Shown one piece after another: positions 9,576 through 18,346 of a stretch of DNA of 64,000 nt. This DNA is from Clostridium sp. C2-6-12. GTDB lineage: Bacteria; Bacillota; Clostridia; Clostridiales; Clostridiaceae. The notes beneath the pieces are model-generated. The model did not search any database and had not been told where the DNA came from. It saw nothing but the letters and a program-made list of their open reading frames with translations. Made by a program: the position numbers and the translations under genes. Position 1 is the stretch's first letter; each line of letters starts with the position of its first letter. The stretch spans positions 62,001 to 126,000 of the forward strand of contig NZ_JAABNP010000008.1 in the NCBI RefSeq assembly GCF_009928485.1, in the 5' to 3' direction.

Positions 9576-10061
9576 CTATATAATCGGAAACAAACAATAC
9601 ATCTCAGGATAATCCTTTTCTATGGTTTGCTTTGGATATACTTCCACTGTAAATTCATTATTAAGCTTAATCTTTTCATTCTTTGCCCATTTCTTAGCTT
9701 CTTTTTGTCTTGCCATTAACTTTGCATCCACAAGATCCTGATGATTTTCTCCATTAAATTCTACCTTCACATATTTTCCTGCTGGAATTGTAAAACCCTT
9801 GAACCCTATCTTTTCCTTTTGAATTTCAGTTATTTCAACACCAACTATATAGTCAGGCACTTTATTAAGACAAACTGCATACTCAATATCTTTGTCAGTA
9901 CGATTCGGGGTATTCTTCTTAATATCCTCAGTGTACTTGTCCCACATCATTCCAAGACTTTGAAAATTAATAGGCAAGCCAGAACTCTGTAAATTCAACC
10001 CATAAACTATAATATCTTCCCTAAAGGTTATAACCTCAATATTGCACATTTCATTGTACAT
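9576..10061 (-). CDS. GyrI-like effector-binding domain protein
   Basis: Stand-alone small-molecule binding domain of the GyrI/BmrR-C type (known as AraC E-bind or integron-associated effector-binding family). It covers the full 161 residues: early IEVITFREDIIVYGLNL, a tryptophan helix MMWDKYTED, and the late EVYPKQTIEKDYPEMYCLFPI strand typical of the fold. There is no DNA-binding domain, so it may sequester a ligand or regulate by protein contact. Start ATG has GGGGG eight bases upstream. Stands alone between the corrinoid operon and the vanRSY-like genes. Ligand unknown. Confidence 0.75.
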   Translation of the reverse strand: MYNEMCNIEVITFREDIIVYGLNLQSSGLPINFQSLGMMWDKYTEDIKKNTPNRTDKDIEYAVCLNKVPDYIVGVEITEIQKEKIGFKGFTIPAGKYVKVEFNGENHQDLVDAKLMARQKEAKKWAKNEKIKLNNEFTVEVYPKQTIEKDYPEMYCLFPII

Positions 10062-10158
10062 TTACAAATCCCCCTTCTAAATATCATAATACCATTTTTA
10101 TATCATATATAGGTATTTATGTAAATAGAAGTTATATTGCTTTATTGCATTGGTTGAA

Positions 10159-11280
10159 TTAAATCAAAATAACCGGCAACCTTACTTCAAAAACAGTTCT
10201 AGTCTCATCACTATATGCCGATATGGTTCCTTGATGCAATTCTATAATATTTTTTGTAATAGCCAGCCCTAATCCAGATCCACCTATATGGCTATTTCTA
10301 GACTTTTCCACCCTATAGAATCTATCAAATATATATGGCAAGTCTATTGGTGATATTGATTGACCATAGTTTATAACTTGAACTACTGCCATATTATCTT
10401 CCATTTTTGTAGTTACATCTACATAAACCCCATCTCGGCCATACTTAATTGAATTAGACAGTAAATTTTCAAATGCTCTGACTAGTTTTCCTGAATCTGC
10501 ATTTACTATAAGCTTATCCTCAGAAAAGTTGATTCTTGATTCCATTTCTGCATTTTTAAATTGATATTCAAAACAGGCAACAACCTGTCCTAACAATTCT
10601 ACTAAATTTATATCAGCTTTATCTAAATTAATGGTGTTATTTTGCATTTTGGTAAGCTCAAACAAATCATTAATAAGTAAATTCAATGCTTTTGCCTTTT
10701 CAAATGCTATATTAACATAATATCTTAATCTCACTTCATCTTTATATTTATCAGCATCAATTATTTCCAAATAACCTATTATAGAAGTTAAAGGAGTCCT
10801 TAAATCATGAGAAACATTAGTTATCAAATCATTTTTAGTTTGTTGCGCTTTTCTTTCTACTATTGTTATTTCTTTAAGCTGTTTTGATATATTATTTATA
10901 TTTTCTGCTAAATTCTTAATATCATTTTCCCCATTTACTTCTATTAATCTATCCAAGTCACCATTAGCCATTAATTCAGCTTGATCAATAATAGCTACCA
11001 AACTTTTAGTTTTTCTATAGATAATGAGTAAATATGCCACCACAAATAATATGACTCCACTAATTTCCAAACTTGCACCTTGAAAAATTTCAGTGTCAAA
11101 AATTCTGAATATTTTAAAGATATAATTAATGAGTTGAATTTTAGTATTTATATATAAATACAATAATATTTTATAAATCACTACTATACTTATATAACTT
11201 ACTATCACAGCAGTTGCAATCTCTCCTAATGATGATAACCAATATTTATAGAATCTTTTATTTTTCAATTTTATATCCAA
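10159..11280 (-). CDS. VanS-like membrane sensor histidine kinase
   Basis: Two membrane helices at about residues 18-42 and 74-91 flank a short extracellular loop, followed by HAMP (about 92-145), HisKA with NVSHDLRTPLTSIIGYLEII near residue 160, and HATPase with ENLLSNSIKYG, FDRFYRVEKSR and GGSGLGLAITKNI. This architecture and the HisKA sequence are those of VanS-type kinases controlling D,D-peptidase and van genes. It overlaps the end of the regulator gene by 23 bp. The listed TTG start is uncertain: GGGGAG in the regulator's tail precedes it too closely, and a TTG 15 bases further in is also possible. Likely senses cell-wall stress or glycopeptides (inferred from homology and from the vanY-like neighbour). 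Confidence 0.88.
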   Translation of the reverse strand: MDIKLKNKRFYKYWLSSLGEIATAVIVSYISIVVIYKILLYLYINTKIQLINYIFKIFRIFDTEIFQGASLEISGVILFVVAYLLIIYRKTKSLVAIIDQAELMANGDLDRLIEVNGENDIKNLAENINNISKQLKEITIVERKAQQTKNDLITNVSHDLRTPLTSIIGYLEIIDADKYKDEVRLRYYVNIAFEKAKALNLLINDLFELTKMQNNTINLDKADINLVELLGQVVACFEYQFKNAEMESRINFSEDKLIVNADSGKLVRAFENLLSNSIKYGRDGVYVDVTTKMEDNMAVVQVINYGQSISPIDLPYIFDRFYRVEKSRNSHIGGSGLGLAITKNIIELHQGTISAYSDETRTVFEVRLPVILI

Positions 11281-11947
11281 CTCCCCATATAGTATGAATT
11301 ATTTTATTTCCTTCCATATGATGTTCTATTTTATCCCTTAATCTGCTCATATGTACCATAACAGTATTATTAGATTGAAAATATCTTTCCTTCCATACCT
11401 TTTCAAAAATTTCCTCTGCACTAAAAACTCTTCCTCTATTTGTAGCTAAAAGATATAATATTTCAAATTCCCTAGCTGTTAAATCCACTTCTTTATCATC
11501 TACAGTTACAGTATGTTTACTTTTATCTATAACCATTGCTTCAATTCTTATTAAATCTACCGAAGCTTGTATTTTAGTATTTAGATAATATGCTCGTCTA
11601 AGTAATGCCTTTACTCTAACTATAAGTTCTAGTTGATTAAATGGCTTACATACATAGTCATCTGCACCTGTCATAATTCCTTTAATCTTATCCATATCCT
11701 CTGATTTTGCACTTAACATAAGTATTGGTATGTTATTCTTTTCCCTTACCCTTCTGCAAACCTCTAGCCCATCAATACCTGGCATCATTACATCTAAAAC
11801 TATTAAATGTATTTCTTCCTTTTCCAAAATATCAAAGGCTTCCTCACCGCAGTTTGCCTTAAATATATTGTAGCCTTCATTACTAAGGTTTATTTCTAGC
11901 AAATCTCTTATTTCTTTTTCATCATCTACTACAAGAATATTATTCAT
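11258..11947 (-). CDS. VanR-like OmpR-family response regulator
   Basis: Receiver domain (residues 1-118) with acidic pair DDEKE, phospho-Asp in LIVLDVMMPG, Thr/Ser switch in MLSAKS and Lys in DYVCKPFN. A winged-helix DNA-binding domain follows (about 130-229, VDLTAREFEILYLLATNRGRVFSAEEI and VMVHMSRLRDKIE, ending IWGVGYKIEK). It partners the overlapping kinase gene downstream and lies 19 bp after the carboxypeptidase gene, so all three are one operon. Start ATG is preceded by GGAGGAG. Candidate binding boxes are at 12705-12727. Confidence 0.9.
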   Translation of the reverse strand: MNNILVVDDEKEIRDLLEINLSNEGYNIFKANCGEEAFDILEKEEIHLIVLDVMMPGIDGLEVCRRVREKNNIPILMLSAKSEDMDKIKGIMTGADDYVCKPFNQLELIVRVKALLRRAYYLNTKIQASVDLIRIEAMVIDKSKHTVTVDDKEVDLTAREFEILYLLATNRGRVFSAEEIFEKVWKERYFQSNNTVMVHMSRLRDKIEHHMEGNKIIHTIWGVGYKIEK

Positions 11948-11966
11948 TTACTCCTCCATTTCGGAA

Positions 11967-12638
11967 CTATTTTTGTAAGTATTCTTCTAATGTAATTCCA
12001 TTGTCATGAATATACTTAGCAGCTTCCTTTCCTACATATCTAATATGCCATGGTTCATATTCAATTCCTGTTAAATTTTTCTTTCCATAAGGATATCTTA
12101 TAATAAAACCATATTTATGGCAATTTTCCGCAAGCCAATCTGCTTCAATAGTTCCCTTTGTAAAATTCCCACTTTTATTAGTGATATCAATGCATAACCC
12201 TGTTTGATGTTCACTAAAACCAGGTTTAGCTACATATGCATCTGCAAGCTTTTTTCCTTGAGATTTAACTCTATCCTCATAAATATTTTTTTGTGACTTA
12301 TAAGATCTATATCCCGAATTACCAAGTAATGTTATATTATCTTTTTTAGCTGCTTTTACTAATTCTTCTAATGGCTTTACAATAATTCCTGCCACATGTT
12401 TTTCTTCATTCTCGGCTCCATTCGAAAATGGTATATTAGGTATGCTTAATCTTTCTGGTACATAATTATCGCTTAATCCATGCTTTTCATTTACTAATAG
12501 TATTTTTTCCTTTCCATTAGCAGTGGTTACTAAGTAGTCTTTGTCATTAGAACTAAAAATACTTGCATTACCTGTAATATACCAAACTCCGCAAATTATT
12601 ATTATCAATCCTAGTATTTTCCTATATACTTTTATCAT
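11967..12638 (-). CDS. VanY-like D-alanyl-D-alanine carboxypeptidase (M15B)
   Basis: Zinc D,D-carboxypeptidase that trims the terminal D-Ala from peptidoglycan stem peptides on the outer face of the membrane. Residues about 5-24 form an uncleaved signal anchor (ILGLIIIICGVWYITGN). Catalytic motifs are intact: SGYRSYKSQ, the zinc-binding S-x-H-x-x-G-x-x-x-D in FSEHQTGLCIDI, and the final EPWHIRYVG with Glu and His. About 223 residues is normal for VanY/DacY. It leads the operon with the VanR/VanS-like pair. No D-Ala-D-Lac or D-Ala-D-Ser ligase, racemase or VanX lies in the window, so this is not a complete glycopeptide-resistance cluster; it may tune cell-wall cross-linking or moderate beta-lactam/glycopeptide response. 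Confidence 0.88.
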   Translation of the reverse strand: MIKVYRKILGLIIIICGVWYITGNASIFSSNDKDYLVTTANGKEKILLVNEKHGLSDNYVPERLSIPNIPFSNGAENEEKHVAGIIVKPLEELVKAAKKDNITLLGNSGYRSYKSQKNIYEDRVKSQGKKLADAYVAKPGFSEHQTGLCIDITNKSGNFTKGTIEADWLAENCHKYGFIIRYPYGKKNLTGIEYEPWHIRYVGKEAAKYIHDNGITLEEYLQK

Positions 12639-12692
12639 TTCTTCTACTTCCTTCCAAATATCATAATTTCATTGTAGAAGATAAAGTTTACA

Positions 12693-12727
12693 GGAATTAT
12701 AAATAAACCTTACGAAATCTTAAGTTT
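12693..12727 (-). promoter_or_regulatory. Candidate VanR-type promoter of the vanY-like operon
   Basis: On minus, CTTAAG-ATTTCGTAAGG (plus 12705-12727) repeats the TAAG core about 11 bp apart and resembles VanR boxes. It abuts the -35 region of a TATAAT (plus 12696-12701), about 60 bp before the carboxypeptidase start. Regulation by the adjacent VanR-like protein is inferred. Confidence 0.42.
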
Positions 12728-12734
12728 TAAAAAA

Positions 12735-13514
12735 CTAGTATATTTTTTCAATTACTCCATAAATAATTGCACCGCTTTTTTTGCCACCATAATATTTTTC
12801 TATTCCTAGCTTTTCAAGCTCATTGGAACCTTGTCTTTCTTTTATTACCACTCTATTTTTGCAGACTCTAAGAGCCTCCATTAAAATCTCTTTTGTTAAG
12901 CCTCTGTGATCTGCAAAATCCCTAAAGGAATTTATCGTTGTTGACTTTTTATTTGGTTCTTTAAACATAGGATCAAAGTATACTACATCAAAACTATTAT
13001 CATTTTGCTTTATAATATAATCTTCATAGGATTCATTAACGACTTTTATATTATTCATAGTTTTGCCATCAACATCCTTATAACTTTCTAATCCACATTT
13101 ACTTAAATAAGCTATATACTTATTGATTTCTGTCCCTACAACTTTTCCTTTTTCCCCAACCACTGCTGAAAAGACAAGTGAATCACCTGCAAGACCTAAT
13201 GTGCAATCTAATATACTATTTCCTTCTTCTAATCTTGTTGCTTCTATCATAGCATCTTTATTGCCTTGTCTTATTGATTTAATCTTAAGCTCTGACATAT
13301 TAGGATGCCAAAATAATGTACTATCCTCACCCTTTATAACAATTTTATCTCTTTCAACTACTAATAAGTAATCAAAACCCTCTTTTAAAATTGTTTTTTT
13401 AATGCTACCGTAACCTCTTTTTATATATGGTATATCTAAATCTTTAGATATCTCTTTTGCTTTATAATTTAAACTTTCATTGGTATCTCTTGTAGTTGTA
13501 ACTGCAATCTTCAT
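12735..13514 (-). CDS. RsmJ-like class I SAM-dependent methyltransferase
   Basis: Resembles the UPF0341/RsmJ family, whose E. coli member methylates a guanine of 16S rRNA; here the substrate is inferred. N-terminal domain to about residue 85, then SAM motif I in ILDCTLGLAGDSL, the acidic motif II at VVGTEIN, and motif IV in VVYFDPMFKEPNKKS, matching the DPMF motif of RsmJ. About 259 residues is typical. The ATG at 13512-13514 is preferred because GAGGG sits five bases before it; the in-frame ATG at 13526 has no RBS. It is separated from the vanY-like promoter region by only a few bases and seems to be its own unit. Confidence 0.75.
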   Translation of the reverse strand: MKIAVTTTRDTNESLNYKAKEISKDLDIPYIKRGYGSIKKTILKEGFDYLLVVERDKIVIKGEDSTLFWHPNMSELKIKSIRQGNKDAMIEATRLEEGNSILDCTLGLAGDSLVFSAVVGEKGKVVGTEINKYIAYLSKCGLESYKDVDGKTMNNIKVVNESYEDYIIKQNDNSFDVVYFDPMFKEPNKKSTTINSFRDFADHRGLTKEILMEALRVCKNRVVIKERQGSNELEKLGIEKYYGGKKSGAIIYGVIEKIY

Positions 13515-13663
13515 CTTTTCCCTCATTTATTATTTATTCATTTGTTTTTTCTAGCTATGATTTATTTTCATGCTAACAATTATTATATACTATATTTCAA
13601 TTAAAGTTTGAGTTTTATTTGTAAATACTAAAATACAATAAGATAATATATTTTTTATATGTG

Positions 13664-13691
13664 AGAAAGCGACCCTAATTGAGTCGCTTTC
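13664..13691 (-). terminator. Intrinsic terminator of rph
   Basis: Perfect 10-bp stem AGAAAGCGAC (13664-13673) / GTCGCTTTCT (13682-13691), 51 bp beyond the rph stop. The T-tail is weak on minus, stronger on plus. Confidence 0.62.
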
Positions 13692-13741
13692 TAGCTTTTA
13701 TCTACCATTTAATTCTCCAAGAAGAATACAACAACTTTTAA

Positions 13742-16357
13742 TTATAAAATTTCTACATATCCTTCTGTTCCATTTACGCGAATCCTATCTCCATCTTTTA
13801 TTAATTTAGTAGCATTATCTACTCCTACAACTGCTGGTAAACCATATTCACGTGCAATAACTGCTCCATGGGTCATTAGTCCTCCAACTTCTGTAACTAA
13901 GCCTTTTATGGATACAAATAATGTTGTCCAGCTAGGATCAGTAAAGGTGGTGACTAGTATATCCCCGGCTTCTAGCTCAGCATCTTCCAGTTTTAAGATT
14001 ACGCGAGCTCTTCCCTCTATTACTCCTGATGAAACAGGTAAACCTGCAATAGCTCTAGCTGGAAGATCTTCTCGTTTATACTTACCAGAAAGTGCTTCAC
14101 CATCAGATGTTAAAACACGAGGTGGATTTAACTTTTCATATAATTTATACTCATTTTTTCGCTTGTTAATGATTTGGTAGTCTATTTTTTCTGTACCTAC
14201 GACCTGACGAAATTCTTCAATTGTGAGATAGTATATATCTTCTTTTTCAAAAAGGACACCTGCTTCTGTTAGTTTTTTAGCTTCTTCCATCATAGCTTGC
14301 TTATAAAGGAAATAACGATTAACCATGCCGTATTTTGGGTATTCACGATAGCCTATAAAATTTCGAATTATATCTATCTTTTGTTTTGTCTCTTTAGCCT
14401 TTTGTTCACCATCTGGCAATCTCTTTAATCTTTCTAATAATTCTTGTTCCTTTTTTAAAGCTTCCTGCTTACCGTGCTCAAATTTCCTATTGCTAGCATT
14501 AGGTTCTAAATTATTAATGTGACTTAGAATCATAGGCACAAGTATTATTGGCTTCTCACTAAAGCGGGGGTTTGTAATATCAATTTCTCCACTACAGCGC
14601 ATTCCATATTTGTTCAGATAAGACAATATTGCAGCCTTAGTTTCCTGTCCTCCTTCAAACTCAACTATCTTATCCAAAAAGTTATCATCTTTCACATGAT
14701 GTAAATAATCAATTATTTTAGAATAAGGTCTAATCACATCTGCTACATTAAGTAGTTCTAATCCCATTTCCGAAGTAATATTATTTGGTACAGATTGAGA
14801 AAGGATGTCTGCTACATTTTTTTCATCTAACCACTCATTCATTTTTTCATTGATCCATGCTGAAGCATTAATAGCTGCCATAAATACAGCTGTACTTTGT
14901 GGGTCAAATAAAATCCTCTTTAATTCTTTGATATCTTCTATAATAAAATCAAACAAATCTACTCCTGATTTCCTTTGAATATTATGTTTTAATAGCTCTA
15001 TGGATGCTTGATTCTTCTTAATCAAATCAAAAACTATTGTAGTGTTATTTTCAATTTCTGCTTCTGACTTAGAAGATGACATACTTTTATTAATTTTATG
15101 ATTATTTTGCTTTTCATTATCCTTTGGTAAAAGTTTTATGAAATCTCCTCGTTCTATTATGGTCATAAGTGCATCCTTCATAAGCGGATCATGTTGCTCC
15201 ATGTTATTTAATAACATATTTCTGCTATCAGGTGAAGAAAGCATTTGTGTAACGTCAACAAACAATCTTCCACCAGCTTCAAACCTTGGTCCAAAGGATG
15301 TTAACTTATATATGGACATTCCCAATGGTTTTATTGGGTCGGTCATCATTTGTTGATGACCAACAGATAAGTAAACATGATTTTCTTCATGGTTTGTTTC
15401 AGTTATTGGGTATAAAGTAGTGATTGGACGACTCTGAACAATATAAAATGTGCTATCAACCAAACACCATTCTATATCTTGTGGACAATTGAAATGTTCT
15501 TCTATCTTTCTGCCTATGTCTTTAAGGCTTAAAATTTGCTCATCTGTCAACGCTTGAATATTCTGCCTCTCATATTCAATCTCTTGTTTTTTCGTACCAC
15601 CATCTTCTAAGGCATAAATAGCCAGTTTCTTAGGGGATATCTTCTTATCTAAAATTTTGCCGTCACTTACTTTATATATATCTGCATTTACTAAGCCAGA
15701 AACCACGGCCTCACCAAGGCCAAAGCTAGCATCAATTGAAGACACTTTCCTATTAGAAGTGACTGGGTCAGCAGTGAACAAAATTCCTGCTGCCTGCGGA
15801 AAAACCATCTTTTGAACAACAACAGATAAGCTAACTTTACGATGATCAAAGCCATTTTTAAGGCGATAAATTATTGCTCTCTCAGTAAATAGTGATGCCC
15901 AGCACTTGCTGATATGTTTTAGGATTTCCTTCTTTCCTAAAATGTTTAAATACGTATCCTGTTGTCCTGCAAAAGAAGCTGTAGGTAAATCTTCCACTGT
16001 TGCGCTGGAGCGTACTGCATAACCATTATTTTCATTAAGTTTAGAAAGGTTAAGGTTAATCTCTTCAATAATATCTTTAGGGATAACTATACCTTCGATG
16101 CTTCTACGAATCTCTCTACTAAGGTAACTGATTTTCTCCCTATCTTCCACTTTTAGAAGTGATAACTCATCAAGTAATTTATTAATATATGACGATTCTC
16201 CAATAATTCTTTTAAATGCTCCAGTAGAAATACAAAAACCATCTGGTACATTTATACCTTTAATTTTGGAAAGTTCTCCTAGGTTCGCACCTTTTCCCCC
16301 AACAATCATAAGTTTTGATTTGTCAATATCCTGGAACCCAAATACATAATGCATCAT
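13742..16357 (-). CDS. rph: Rifampicin phosphotransferase
   Basis: Inactivates rifamycins by phosphorylating the ansa-chain hydroxyl, using ATP and releasing AMP and phosphate. It is a three-part enzyme related to PEP synthase. The N-terminal ATP-grasp domain (VGGKGANLGELS, YAVRSSATVEDLPTASFAGQ, GLGEAVVSGLV, QDIEWCL) spans residues 1 to about 315. The central rifamycin-binding domain (QQMMTDPIKPLGMS, NNITSEMGLELL, GMRCSGEIDI, GYREYPKYGM) follows. The C-terminal swivelling His domain has the catalytic His in GGLMTHGAVIAREYGLPAVVGV near residue 825. Length 871 and motif order match the Listeria enzyme as I remember it. ATG with AGGAGG seven bases upstream. Monocistronic, with its own terminator. 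Intrinsic resistance to rifampicin is the expected phenotype. Confidence 0.92.
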   Translation of the reverse strand: MMHYVFGFQDIDKSKLMIVGGKGANLGELSKIKGINVPDGFCISTGAFKRIIGESSYINKLLDELSLLKVEDREKISYLSREIRRSIEGIVIPKDIIEEINLNLSKLNENNGYAVRSSATVEDLPTASFAGQQDTYLNILGKKEILKHISKCWASLFTERAIIYRLKNGFDHRKVSLSVVVQKMVFPQAAGILFTADPVTSNRKVSSIDASFGLGEAVVSGLVNADIYKVSDGKILDKKISPKKLAIYALEDGGTKKQEIEYERQNIQALTDEQILSLKDIGRKIEEHFNCPQDIEWCLVDSTFYIVQSRPITTLYPITETNHEENHVYLSVGHQQMMTDPIKPLGMSIYKLTSFGPRFEAGGRLFVDVTQMLSSPDSRNMLLNNMEQHDPLMKDALMTIIERGDFIKLLPKDNEKQNNHKINKSMSSSKSEAEIENNTTIVFDLIKKNQASIELLKHNIQRKSGVDLFDFIIEDIKELKRILFDPQSTAVFMAAINASAWINEKMNEWLDEKNVADILSQSVPNNITSEMGLELLNVADVIRPYSKIIDYLHHVKDDNFLDKIVEFEGGQETKAAILSYLNKYGMRCSGEIDITNPRFSEKPIILVPMILSHINNLEPNASNRKFEHGKQEALKKEQELLERLKRLPDGEQKAKETKQKIDIIRNFIGYREYPKYGMVNRYFLYKQAMMEEAKKLTEAGVLFEKEDIYYLTIEEFRQVVGTEKIDYQIINKRKNEYKLYEKLNPPRVLTSDGEALSGKYKREDLPARAIAGLPVSSGVIEGRARVILKLEDAELEAGDILVTTFTDPSWTTLFVSIKGLVTEVGGLMTHGAVIAREYGLPAVVGVDNATKLIKDGDRIRVNGTEGYVEIL

Positions 16358-16596
16358 ACCTTATCCTCCTATGGCAATTCTAGTGAATTAAATTATAACA
16401 ATAGTAAATGAGAAGAAACAGTCTATATATGCTATTTTTTATATGGTATAATTAAAGTGAAGAGGTTTAGTTTTTAAACCAGTATACACATCTATTCAGT
16501 TTTCTAGAAAACATGTAGTTAAATATGTATAATTTACAGTAAAACTTTTTAACTTATAAATACATTTATATTATTAAATAATTTTGTTGATAATAT

Positions 16597-16664
16597 AACC
16601 CACGAAAAAGAATATTTTTCGTGGGTTTTATGGTGGAGACAAGGCACAACCTTTCAAATCCACC
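16597..16664 (-). repeat. Dispersed 3'-UTR element, copy 2
   Basis: Minus-strand box (16664-16630, GGTGGATTTGAAAGG...TCTCCACC) followed by hairpin CCCACGAAAAA/TTTTTCGTGGG (16626-16599). It lies about 60 bp after the stop of the TetR gene at 16725. Here the box itself pairs GGTGGA with TCCACC. The rest of the 16358-16724 gap is AT-rich without a gene. Confidence 0.85.
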
Positions 16665-16724
16665 CTAAATTCTTATGTACGTATAAAATACTTATTATTC
16701 TTTTTTAATTGAATGGAGTAAATA

Positions 16725-17303
16725 TTAGTTTCCATCTACACCTTTAAGTATGTATCTAACTATATGCTCCACAAAATCCTTGTTTATTTCATCCCCTGTT
16801 ATTAATAATCTATAAAATAATGGTCCAAAAATTAAATCTATAACTAATTCTATATCCAAATCCTCCTTTAGCTCTCCTCTTGAAATCCCACGCTCTAAAA
16901 TATGTCTTGAATCAAGTCTACGCGGCTTAAAATATATTGTTCGGTAGGTTTCGGCTAATTTTAGATCTGATTGTCCTTCTGCTATTATATCATTAATTAC
17001 TTTCCCCTCTTGACTAAGTAGAAAATTTGCTAAATTACTTACTTGAATTATCATATCATTGACAACTGATCCTGTATCAGGTACTGGAAGTCTCACAACA
17101 GCTGCATCAAAAAAAGCATCCATAATAACTGCAGCTTTATTGGGCCACCACTTGTAAATCGTAGCTTTACTAACCCCTGCTCTTTCAGCTATTTTTTCTA
17201 TTGTAACAGCTCCAAATCCATTTTCAAGTAATAAATCATATGCTGCAGAAAGAACTGCATTCTTAGTTTTTTCACTACGAGGACGTCCTAATTTTTTCTC
17301 CAT
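16725..17303 (-). CDS. TetR-family transcriptional regulator
   Basis: Dimeric ligand-responsive repressor. Helix-turn-helix occupies residues about 6-55 (KNAVLSAAYDLLLENG, TIEKIAERAGVSKATIYKWWPNKAAVI). The C-terminal ligand/dimer domain resembles the AcrR-C type (FKPRRLDSRHILERGISRGEL). ATG at 17301-17303 has GGAGG eight bases upstream; the longer frame to 17342 has no better site. It is divergent from the flavoprotein-MFS pair on plus, and two near-identical operators sit in between, so it most likely represses itself and that pair. Ligand unknown, probably a xenobiotic. Confidence 0.88.
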   Translation of the reverse strand: MEKKLGRPRSEKTKNAVLSAAYDLLLENGFGAVTIEKIAERAGVSKATIYKWWPNKAAVIMDAFFDAAVVRLPVPDTGSVVNDMIIQVSNLANFLLSQEGKVINDIIAEGQSDLKLAETYRTIYFKPRRLDSRHILERGISRGELKEDLDIELVIDLIFGPLFYRLLITGDEINKDFVEHIVRYILKGVDGN

Positions 17304-17409
17304 TATATTTACCTCCACAGTATTTAAATTATAATAATGCACTTAATAAACTATACGTATATTATACTATATATATTTTTTTTGAAAAGATAAAAAAACT
17401 ATTTACAAT

Positions 17410-17454
17410 ACTGAACGTTTAGTATATTATATATTTATAAACTAAACGTTCAGT
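17410..17454. promoter_or_regulatory. Paired TetR operators
   Basis: ACTGAACGTTTAGT (17410-17423) and its reverse complement ACTAAACGTTCAGT (17441-17454), 31 bp apart (three helical turns). Each is itself a palindrome with a single mismatch pair. Position between the divergent TetR and flavoprotein genes suggests cooperative binding of two dimers. Confidence 0.68.
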
Positions 17455-17584
17455 TTAATATTAAAATTTGTTTTTCAAGTGTATGTTTTATTTACTAAAA
17501 CACTGTTAGATGAAATACTTTCTGTGTACTTACCTTAATAGGTATAGTGTCAAATATTATTAAATATATGAGGAGGAAAATATA

Positions 17585-18220
17585 ATGAAAGTTATAATTT
17601 TTAATGGAAGTCCTAATAAAGAAGGAAATACTTATCACGGAATAAAAATAGTTGCTGACGAACTAGAAAAAGAAGGAATAGAAACGGAAATAATTCATGT
17701 TGGAAATAAATCTATTAGAGGTTGTATTGCTTGTGGATATTGTACAAAAAATAAGAATAGAAAATGTGCTATTACTACTGACCCAGTTAACAATTGGATT
17801 GAAAAGATGAATGATGCCGATGGAATAATACTAGGATCACCTGTGCACTATTCATCAATTGCAGGAACAATGAAGTCATTTTTAGATAGAGCCTTTCGTG
17901 TGGCAGAAGCCAGTGATAGCATGCTTAGACACAAAGTTGGAGCTGCTGTAGTAGCAGTAAGACGAGCAGGGGGAATTCCAACCTTCGATCAATTGAATAA
18001 TTATATTAATCATTCTGAAATGATCATCCCTACTTCAAACTATTGGAACATAATTAACGGAAGATTATCAGGTGAGGCTATGCAAGATGAAGAAGGAATT
18101 CAAATAATGAGGATATTAGGGCAAAATATGGCTTGGCTTATGAAACTTATTGAAAATGGACAAGGGGTTATAAAAAAACCGGAAAGAGAAGAAAAGATTT
18201 TTACTAATTTCATACGATAA
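17585..18220 (+). CDS. Flavodoxin-like iron-sulfur/FMN reductase (NADPH-dependent FMN reductase fold)
   Basis: FMN-binding oxidoreductase of the WrbA/iron-sulfur flavoprotein group. The phosphate loop FNGSPNKEGNT is at residues 5-15. A Cys cluster follows in CIACGYCTKNKNRKC (about 47-61), then the flavin ring loops GSPVHYSSIAGTMKSFLDRAF and VVAVRRAGG. 211 residues, the same length as its close paralogue at 49671-50306. ATG with AGGAGG upstream. First gene of a plus-strand pair with an MFS exporter, facing a TetR gene; a role in reducing and exporting a toxic quinone or nitro compound is an inference. 126 bp separate it from the MFS gene. Confidence 0.85.
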   Translation: MKVIIFNGSPNKEGNTYHGIKIVADELEKEGIETEIIHVGNKSIRGCIACGYCTKNKNRKCAITTDPVNNWIEKMNDADGIILGSPVHYSSIAGTMKSFLDRAFRVAEASDSMLRHKVGAAVVAVRRAGGIPTFDQLNNYINHSEMIIPTSNYWNIINGRLSGEAMQDEEGIQIMRILGQNMAWLMKLIENGQGVIKKPEREEKIFTNFIR

Positions 18221-18346
18221 ATACCTATTTTATTCATAATATAATAATTTTTATTAATATGAATCTTAAAATAGATTTTATCACTTATAATTTTAAACAT
18301 TTATCGTGTCAAATATATCGTTATAATCCAAAGGAGTGATTTACAA

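Noticed and set aside
15138..15356. Plus-strand frames inside rph and other minus-strand genes
   Set aside because: Antisense shadows of clear coding genes, no RBS.
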